A stretch of DNA of 12,224 bases from contig JAQVOT010000017.1 in assembly GCA_028702415.1 (NCBI GenBank), forward strand, positions 1 to 12,224. Reading direction: 5' to 3'. Source of the DNA: Eubacteriales bacterium. Its GTDB lineage: Bacteria > Bacillota > Clostridia > Peptostreptococcales > Anaerovoracaceae. How positions within the stretch are numbered: the stretch's first letter is position 1; the number at the start of each line of letters is the position of its first letter. Of the stretch, positions 7,314 through 12,224 are shown piece after piece. Under the pieces are notes generated by a model. The model was not told the DNA's origin. It saw only the letters and a program-made list of their open reading frames with translations, and searched no databases. Both the position numbers and the translations under genes were made by a program.

Positions 7314-7739
7314 ATGACTATGAAAAAGGACAATCATATGGCAAAAAAAACAGCCCTTTTGGCTATCATATTTATTCTTGTATTCACCCTTGCCGGTTGC
7401 GGCAGCCCCATTCCCGAAAGGCTTGTGGGGGAATGGAAATGTGACGACAGATCTACAGGCAACTATGTGGACACGAGTTTCTACGCCCTGAGCATTGAAG
7501 ACAGCGGTAATTTCAACCTCTATGATTTTGAGACCGGCAACCCGGGAATTTCCGGAACCATGGAGGGAGATGACACAGGAAAGATCGGTATTCTTCAGCT
7601 CAACTGCGATAAGGAAGAGTTTAATCCGCCATTGTGCTGGCCTAACCTGAAAACCGACTCCAGAATTCGCTACAGAATAATGGACGAAAACACCTTCAGA
7701 CTTGGTTACGTAGGAATATGGATGACTTTCCGCAAGTAG
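7314..7739 (+). CDS. Small secreted lipoprotein of unknown function
   Basis: A 141-residue protein with a Lys-rich n-region, a hydrophobic segment (about 13-26) and a lipobox LAGC with the lipidated Cys at 29. It should be exported by Sec, processed by signal peptidase II and anchored on the outer face of the membrane. The mature part of about 113 residues begins with a short tether and LVGEWKCDD, then alternating hydrophobic/polar stretches that suggest a beta-barrel or lipocalin-like fold. Three more cysteines lie at 43, 98 and 108. I do not recognise the family. Two starts are equally supported: 7314 (AAAGGA, 8 nt spacing) and 7338 (AAAGGA, 7 nt spacing, giving a shorter n-region MAKK). 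Both keep the lipobox. It stands alone with its own promoter and terminator, divergent from clpB. Confidence 0.8.
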   Translation: MTMKKDNHMAKKTALLAIIFILVFTLAGCGSPIPERLVGEWKCDDRSTGNYVDTSFYALSIEDSGNFNLYDFETGNPGISGTMEGDDTGKIGILQLNCDKEEFNPPLCWPNLKTDSRIRYRIMDENTFRLGYVGIWMTFRK

Positions 7740-7762
7740 TTTCTGCAAAAAAAGACATAGAA

Positions 7763-7787
7763 AAAAGGCAGGCCCCGCCTGCCTTTT
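7763..7787 (+). terminator. Factor-independent terminator of the lipoprotein gene
   Basis: GGCAGGC (7767-7773), loop CCC, GCCTGCC (7777-7783), extended by AAAA/TTTT to an 11-bp stem and ending TTTTATT. It lies 23 nt after the lipoprotein stop. The GC-rich stem in AT-rich surroundings makes it a strong call. Confidence 0.92.
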
Positions 7788-7822
7788 ATTGACTTCTTCA
7801 ATAAAACAACACATAGCAGTAC

Positions 7823-7868
7823 TATAATAAATCCTGTTAATAAAGCAAACAGTAAACAGCAATATAAT
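7823..7868 (+). promoter_or_regulatory. -10-like boxes ahead of the PHP gene
   Basis: Two TATAAT hexamers (7823-7828 and 7863-7868) lie between the upstream terminator and the PHP gene, where a promoter is needed. Neither has a recognisable -35 box at 16-18 nt; a TTGACT at 7789-7794 is too far from both. The region is AT-rich, so one may be chance. Confidence 0.3.
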
Positions 7869-7904
7869 TACCAGAATAGAAAAGCAAAAAATGGAGTAGT
7901 TTCT

Positions 7905-8690
7905 ATGAAATTTGATTTGCATTGTCATACTAAAGAAGGCTCCTTTGATTCCAAGGTTCCGATTAGCGAATACGTGAGCAAGTACAAAATTCTCGGATAT
8001 GACGGCTTAATGATTACAGACCACAACAGTTACCGTGGTTGCCGGGCCTGGCACAGAATACAACACCTTCCTCAGTATGAAGGATTTACCGTAATATGCG
8101 GAATTGAATACGATACCAAGGATGCCGGTCATATGCTCGTAATTATGCCCGACGGAGTTTATCTGCCACTGCTTAAGATTCGCGGCATGCGCTGCGCCAA
8201 GCTGGTTAACGTGGTGCACTCCCACGGCGGAATTCTGGGTTTGGCACACCCCTTCGGTATCGCCTCATCATCAGGAATGAAATTCAGACTGATGAACTAC
8301 GATCTGATTCACAACATGGATTTTGTTGAAGTGTTCAATACCTGCGAGAGTGAGGATTCAAACAGGCTGTCAGCAGAGCTGGCCGCCAAGTACGGACTGC
8401 CGGGTTTCGCAGGAACCGATGCTCATTCGGGAAAATATATCGGTATGGCAGCAACAGAAATCGATCGTGAGATTCGCTGCAACAACGATCTGATTGCAGC
8501 TGTCCTGGAGGGATCAGAGCTTCATCCGGCTGGAGTTGAACGTCCGGAGACACGCAAATCCAAAGCCAAAGATCATTGGTCAAGCCAGATGGGTTATAAG
8601 ATTTACAACCGGGGGCTTGCAAAGGCGAGAATGGTCCACCGTAAGGTTGTTCACCGAAAGCTGATGAAAAACAACTGTGCAATTCAATAG
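7905..8690 (+). CDS. PHP-domain metal-dependent phosphoesterase
   Basis: A 261-residue cytoplasmic protein with the PHP (polymerase and histidinol phosphatase) metal-site motifs in order: DLHCHT (H6, H8), TDHN (D39, H40), GIEYD (E68), H76, GLAHPFG (H115) and GTDAH (D172, H174). Family members hydrolyse phosphate mono- or diesters with two or three divalent metals, often Mn. The substrate here is not readable. A basic C-terminal tail (about 215-261, with MVHRKVVHRK) follows the catalytic domain and may bind nucleic acid or a phosphorylated ligand; this is inference. GGAG at 7893-7896 is 8 nt before the ATG, and no in-frame alternative start lies upstream. It appears to be monocistronic, between two terminators. 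It is too short and lacks the polymerase parts for PolC/DnaE, and I do not see HisK-specific features. Confidence 0.88.
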   Translation: MKFDLHCHTKEGSFDSKVPISEYVSKYKILGYDGLMITDHNSYRGCRAWHRIQHLPQYEGFTVICGIEYDTKDAGHMLVIMPDGVYLPLLKIRGMRCAKLVNVVHSHGGILGLAHPFGIASSSGMKFRLMNYDLIHNMDFVEVFNTCESEDSNRLSAELAAKYGLPGFAGTDAHSGKYIGMAATEIDREIRCNNDLIAAVLEGSELHPAGVERPETRKSKAKDHWSSQMGYKIYNRGLAKARMVHRKVVHRKLMKNNCAIQ

Positions 8691-8721
8691 AAAACCTCGG
8701 AAATATCCGAGGTTTTCTATT
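8686..8721. terminator. Bidirectional terminator shared by the PHP and MarR genes
   Basis: A perfect 15-bp stem (8686-8700 with 8707-8721) and a 6-nt loop. The stem contains the TAG stop of the PHP gene on the plus strand and two bases of the TAA stop of the MarR gene on the minus strand. T-rich stretches occur on both sides (GGTTTTCTATT in each direction), so it can end both convergent transcripts. Confidence 0.9.
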
Positions 8722-9196
8722 ATTCTTTATCCTTACCGTGTATTTTTTCCGATTCTTCAATACTATCTATAAAGAACTCATTCAGTTTGGACAGGCCCTT
8801 ATAAAAAGCTTTCTGTTCTTCTTCAGAGAAGCCTTCACATACAGCTTCAGCAAGTCGCTGCCTGTATCTGTGCTGGAATGCCGAAAACAATCTTCCTCTC
8901 CGGGTCAGGGTTACAATTATGCTTCTTTTATTGCAGGGATTTATTCTCTTCTCCACCAGGCCGAGTTTTTCAAGTTTCTTAACAACTGAGGTCGCTGAAG
9001 GTCTGCTTATCTTAAGGTAGTCCCCAATATCGGAAATTTTTTTACCCCCTTCGATGTTCGATAGGTAAGTAATTGTATTTCTGTCCCTGAAAGACAAGTT
9101 ACCTTTACTGTATTTCTTTTTTGTTTCTTTCAACAGAAGAATGCTGTGATATGCTTCCGCCAGTATTTTGTTAAAATTCTTCGAAAAACTACTCAT
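8720..9196 (-). CDS. MarR-family transcriptional regulator
   Basis: A 158-residue winged-helix protein that should dimerise through its N- and C-terminal helices. The helix-turn-helix is at about 54-78 (ISDIGDYLKISRPSATSVVKKLEKLGLVEKR, recognition helix about 64-78) and the wing at 85-98. The wing usually has a D-x-R pair; here it is N89-K90-R91. It is the last gene of the acyl operon, 25 nt after the thioesterase gene, with AGGCGGA a few nt before the ATG. FabT and related MarR proteins control fatty-acid genes in Firmicutes in response to acyl ligands, so feedback control of this operon is a reasonable inference. The operon promoter, where an operator would be expected, is outside the window. 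Confidence 0.92.
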   Translation of the reverse strand: MSSFSKNFNKILAEAYHSILLLKETKKKYSKGNLSFRDRNTITYLSNIEGGKKISDIGDYLKISRPSATSVVKKLEKLGLVEKRINPCNKRSIIVTLTRRGRLFSAFQHRYRQRLAEAVCEGFSEEEQKAFYKGLSKLNEFFIDSIEESEKIHGKDKE

Positions 9197-9221
9197 CGTG
9201 TCCGCCTGTTACCCCCTATTT

Positions 9222-9644
9222 TCAATCTTTTTCATTTTCATACAATCTGGTAAGGAACTCATATATATCAGGTTGTTTCTTTTTTAATGGAATCGGTTTA
9301 AGAGCACGGTTAGTAAAGCCGTGTCTGCTCTTGCCTTTCGCATGAAATTTGCCGTTTTCCTTGCCTCTTATTTCATATTCTATTTCCATGGATGCATGTG
9401 AAATCTTTGCTATTCTGCATCCTATTACAATTTCTTCATCGTAAACCGCAGGTTCTTTGTATTCTGCAGAAACGGATAAGACAGGCATTATAAAATCTTC
9501 TTTTTCCATCTCCGAATATGACATTCCTTCCGCTCGGAGGTATTCAGTTCTGGCAATTTCGAAGAATCTGATATAGTTCGCATGATGTACAATCATCATT
9601 TTATCAGTATCGAAGTACTGTACCCTTACAGTGGTCTCGAACAT
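9222..9644 (-). CDS. YbgC/FadM-type hotdog acyl-CoA thioesterase
   Basis: A 140-residue single hotdog domain of the 4-hydroxybenzoyl-CoA thioesterase/YbgC superfamily, which hydrolyses acyl-CoA or acyl-ACP thioesters. The signature runs from Y10 (YFDTDKMMIVHHANYIRFFE), with D14 as the expected catalytic Asp, followed by ARTEYLR. Length is normal for the family. The ATG follows the ligase stop directly (TAGATG) and is served by a near-perfect AAAGGAGGT (9660-9652) that lies within the ligase reading frame, so coupled and efficient translation is likely. Substrate choice (acyl-CoA, acyl-ACP or aromatic acyl-CoA) cannot be read. In this operon it may release the product or edit mischarged acyl groups. 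Confidence 0.9.
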   Translation of the reverse strand: MFETTVRVQYFDTDKMMIVHHANYIRFFEIARTEYLRAEGMSYSEMEKEDFIMPVLSVSAEYKEPAVYDEEIVIGCRIAKISHASMEIEYEIRGKENGKFHAKGKSRHGFTNRALKPIPLKKKQPDIYEFLTRLYENEKD

Positions 9645-11300
9645 CTACTGTACCTCCTTTTTCATGGCAAGCTTCAGAAGGCCCATTTCCATATCTGAAA
9701 GAGCCATCTCTTTTACCAGAAAATGTTGAAGCTTTCCGGTTGCTGTCATGGGTAGCTCCCTGACAAATCTGTAGTATCTTGGTCTCTTATACACTGACAG
9801 AAAATCTGAGTCATTACAAAATTCTACCATATCGGAAACCGTAAGTCCATCATCCTCAGGAACAATGTATGCCACAACCGCTTCACCTCTAACCTTATCA
9901 GGTACGCTGGTTACTGCCGACTGTCTGACTTTAGGATGCAGATTGAGAGCCTCCTCAACTATTGCCGGGTAAATGTTTTCTCCACTGGAAATAATCATGT
10001 CGTCCTTCCTTCCCGCAATAGTCACAAACTGGTTTTTGTCCCAGGTTGCAAGATCACCGGTATACATCCATCCATTTTTGTATTTAGCTGCTTCCTCTTC
10101 CGGATTATCATAATAACAATAGGATGATTTAGGTGTTCGGATAATAACTTCACCAACCTCCATTTCATCCATGGAAACAGTATCTTCGGGTTCCGCACTT
10201 CTGTCCTCATATACTTTGACAACTCTCACATCGTCGTCAGTACATGCCCGCCCGGCAGTTCCTGCCATCTCCGGCAGTTCATAAGGTCTCAGGAATGTGT
10301 TCCAGAATGTTTCGGTGGTTCCATACCCATTAAAGATATTTGGCGTCAGCACTTCCTGTACCTTTATGCAATCTGCTCTTTCAAATGGTGCTCCCATGGT
10401 AACAACACCCTTGAGAGATGACAGATCTGCTCCGTATATCTCCTGCTGTCTCACCAGCATCTTCATGATAGAAGGTGCTCCGATCATAAATGTAACGCCA
10501 TATTTCTGAACGTATTTCAGTGCCAGCAGTGGCTGGAAGGTTCTCATTATTACGACCTTTCCCCCTGCGAAGAATGTTGGAACCGGTCCACCGGAATGAA
10601 TTCCGCCTCTGTGGAACCAGGCGGTGGTATTCATGGATACATCTGTTGAATTCATAGGAAAATGCATAATTACATCATGAGCCGATAATACTTCATTGGC
10701 ATTGTATAGAGGCACGCCCTTAGGTTTCCCGGTGGTTCCTGATGTGTACAGTCTGCTAACCTCATCGTAAATATGTGGTTCATAATCGGTATCCGGCTCC
10801 CCCACCGGCCGAGCATCAACAAATGCATCATATCTTATATGACCCTCAGGTAGTTCGCCTGCGCCAACCATGATGATCAACTCCGGTTTTTCATCCGCCT
10901 CTGCCAGGGCCTTCAAGACCTTGTCTTTATTCTTTTCATCATATATATACGCCTTTGGTCTGCTGGAGTTTAGGCACACCAGGGATTCTCCCGGCGCAAA
11001 TCCCGGATTTGCAGGGCTTGCAATTGCGCCGATTTTCTGAGGAGCCAGATATGAAAATACAAATTCCGGGCAGTTCGGAAGCTGAAACAAAACAACATCA
11101 CCGATACCTACTCCGGAATCATTAAGTGCATTTGCAAATCTGTTTATATCCTCGTTCAGCTGATTGTATGTCCAGCTCTTATCCTGCATGGGATCTATCA
11201 TCGCCTCTTTGCCGGGCTGTCTTCTCACGACTCTTTTAAATCCTTCGATATATGTAAAGTCATGTTCAAATACTTCCAGGAACATTCCTTTATTGCTCAT
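9645..11300 (-). CDS. AMP-forming acyl-CoA synthetase / acyl-acid ligase
   Basis: A 551-residue member of the ANL superfamily that adenylates a carboxylic acid and transfers it to CoA or a carrier thiol. Motifs: phosphate loop YTSGTTGKPKGV (185-196), NGYGTTET (324-331), YTGDLA (413-418), hinge GRKDDM (430-435) followed by ISSGENIYP, and the C-terminal catalytic Lys K523 in TATGKLQ. Length and motif order fit medium/long-chain or aryl acyl-CoA ligases; the acyl substrate is not readable. The frame is open up to 11351 inside the ketosynthase gene, but the ATG at 11300, 1 nt after the ketosynthase TAA and preceded by a GGCGGTG ribosome site, starts the family-like sequence. It likely supplies the activated acyl group used by the ketosynthase or recycled by the thioesterase. 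Confidence 0.93.
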   Translation of the reverse strand: MSNKGMFLEVFEHDFTYIEGFKRVVRRQPGKEAMIDPMQDKSWTYNQLNEDINRFANALNDSGVGIGDVVLFQLPNCPEFVFSYLAPQKIGAIASPANPGFAPGESLVCLNSSRPKAYIYDEKNKDKVLKALAEADEKPELIIMVGAGELPEGHIRYDAFVDARPVGEPDTDYEPHIYDEVSRLYTSGTTGKPKGVPLYNANEVLSAHDVIMHFPMNSTDVSMNTTAWFHRGGIHSGGPVPTFFAGGKVVIMRTFQPLLALKYVQKYGVTFMIGAPSIMKMLVRQQEIYGADLSSLKGVVTMGAPFERADCIKVQEVLTPNIFNGYGTTETFWNTFLRPYELPEMAGTAGRACTDDDVRVVKVYEDRSAEPEDTVSMDEMEVGEVIIRTPKSSYCYYDNPEEEAAKYKNGWMYTGDLATWDKNQFVTIAGRKDDMIISSGENIYPAIVEEALNLHPKVRQSAVTSVPDKVRGEAVVAYIVPEDDGLTVSDMVEFCNDSDFLSVYKRPRYYRFVRELPMTATGKLQHFLVKEMALSDMEMGLLKLAMKKEVQ

Positions 11301-11301
11301 A

Positions 11302-12224
11302 TTACACCGCCTTTCCCACCACGATACTCGAATTCTGTCCACCGAATCCAAAAGCGTTCGACATGGCGTATTCTTTGCCCTTTATTTCGGTATTCTCTGC
11401 AACATAGTTCAGGTTGCACAGAGGATCCCTTTCTCTGAGGTTAAGTGTGCCGGGGATTATTCCCGTATTTAATGCCAGAATGCAAGTGATCACTTCTGTA
11501 ACCCCGCCGGCACCCATCATATGACCGGTAGCCGGCTTTGTTGAACTGATGGGAATATCCGTTTCTTCGCCAAACACTTTTTTCATCGCATCCGTTTCAC
11601 ATATATCGCCCTTGACTGTTGCTGTGCCGTGGGCATTTATATATCCGATCTGCTCAGGTTTTATACCCGCCACTTCCAGCGCCTGTTTCATGCAGAGGAT
11701 TTCACCCTCTCCGTCAGGCCTTGGTGTAACGGGATGATATGCATCGGTATTATTGCCCCACCCCGCAAGATATGCATGAATATGAGCCTTCCTTGCCTTT
11801 GCATGCTCTTCCGTTTCCAATACAAGGGCACCTGCACCTTCTCCTGAAACAAACCCGTCTCTGGCAATATCAAAAGGCCTGCAGGCTTCCCGTGGATTCT
11901 CATTGTTGGGCGAAAGTGCCTGTGCTCCGGCAAGAGACTGGATCATTATAGGCTCCAGTGCTGCTTCCGCACCTACAGCAACAACCATATCTGCCATGTT
12001 CATCGATATCATCATGGCGGCAAGGGCTATGGCATCTCCCCCTGAGGCACATGCGGTGTTCAGGGTCATGCTCGGTCCGTGAATATCATTTGCTATTGCA
12101 ATCTGTGATGCGCAAACATTGCCCAGGGCCTTGGGAAGAAACCGGGGACTGACCTTCTTGAAAGGGGAATTGTGAAATGAACGCTCTGTATCCGCTATGG
12201 TGCTGATGCCATTGAGAGCGGTCC
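11302..12224 (-). CDS. FabF-like beta-ketoacyl-ACP synthase (N-terminus beyond right edge)
   Basis: Partial gene: the 307 C-terminal residues of a thiolase-fold ketosynthase. About 100 N-terminal residues are missing if the length is FabF-like. It condenses an acyl thioester with malonyl-ACP. The catalytic triad is complete: Cys in NTACASGG, His in NAHGTAT, and Lys/His in STKPATGHMMGAGG. It ends NAFGFGGQNSSIVVG, typical of FabF/KS-II. The frame continues past the internal Met at 12069 with family-like sequence (VSPRFLPKALGN, AIANDIHGPSMTLNTACASG), so that Met is not the start. The linkage to an acyl ligase, a thioesterase and a MarR regulator is not the usual Firmicute FAS gene order, so a secondary or specialised acyl pathway is possible. 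It could still be the main FabF. Confidence 0.93.
   Translation of the reverse strand, partial: TALNGISTIADTERSFHNSPFKKVSPRFLPKALGNVCASQIAIANDIHGPSMTLNTACASGGDAIALAAMMISMNMADMVVAVGAEAALEPIMIQSLAGAQALSPNNENPREACRPFDIARDGFVSGEGAGALVLETEEHAKARKAHIHAYLAGWGNNTDAYHPVTPRPDGEGEILCMKQALEVAGIKPEQIGYINAHGTATVKGDICETDAMKKVFGEETDIPISSTKPATGHMMGAGGVTEVITCILALNTGIIPGTLNLRERDPLCNLNYVAENTEIKGKEYAMSNAFGFGGQNSSIVVGKAV

Noticed and set aside
7269..7928. Open frame of 219 codons on the minus strand opposite the lipoprotein gene
   Set aside because: It runs across a strong terminator and the PHP gene start, while the plus-strand gene has a promoter, ribosome site, lipobox and terminator.
11301..11351. Upstream start of the acyl-acid ligase at 11351
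   Set aside because: The extra 17 residues come from the out-of-frame ketosynthase 3' end; the ATG at 11300 has the right position and a ribosome site.

Overview
The window reads as chromosomal DNA of an anaerobic Clostridia-type Firmicute; this is an inference. The grounds are a flavodiiron protein fused to a rubredoxin domain, a perfect HrcA-type CIRCE operator on clpB, consensus sigma-A promoters, AGGAGG-type ribosome binding sites, and a DUF5685/J-domain gene pair I associate with Clostridia. I see no rRNA, tRNA, CRISPR array, phage gene or transposase.

Left part (1-3060). A Na+/phosphate cotransporter gene on the minus strand runs off the left edge and has a strong promoter. Behind that promoter lies a composite palindromic repeat (863-956) with a perfect 29-bp inverted pair. 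A plus-strand cluster follows: a DUF5685 protein with two Asp-rich motifs, a J-domain protein with TPR-like helices and a Cys-rich tail, and a small polytopic membrane protein. The first two overlap by 14 bp.

Middle (3069-7740). On the minus strand are a flavodiiron-rubredoxin protein (O2/NO detoxification) and clpB (disaggregase), separated by a single 41-bp copy of the same palindromic repeat that may also end clpB transcription. clpB has a textbook sigma-A promoter whose -35 box lies inside a perfect CIRCE element, plus a leader hairpin. A small lipoprotein gene diverges from clpB with its own extended -10 promoter and a strong terminator. A chaperone (ClpB), a J-protein and an oxygen-defence enzyme therefore lie close together, although only clpB shows a heat-shock operator.

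Right part (7905-12224). A PHP-domain phosphoesterase gene (+) converges on a minus-strand operon and shares a bidirectional terminator with it that overlaps both stop codons. The operon reads, in transcription order: FabF-like ketosynthase (cut by the right edge), AMP-forming acyl-CoA/acyl-acid ligase, YbgC/FadM-type hotdog thioesterase, MarR-family regulator. Junctions are 1 nt, 0 nt and 25 nt, so the genes are very probably co-transcribed. Together they suggest activation, condensation and release of an acyl chain under MarR control. The product cannot be named from the window, and the remaining genes (ACP, reductases) would lie to the right.

The least explained items are the DUF5685/J-protein/membrane-protein module, the palindromic repeat family, and the ketosynthase-ligase-thioesterase-MarR operon.
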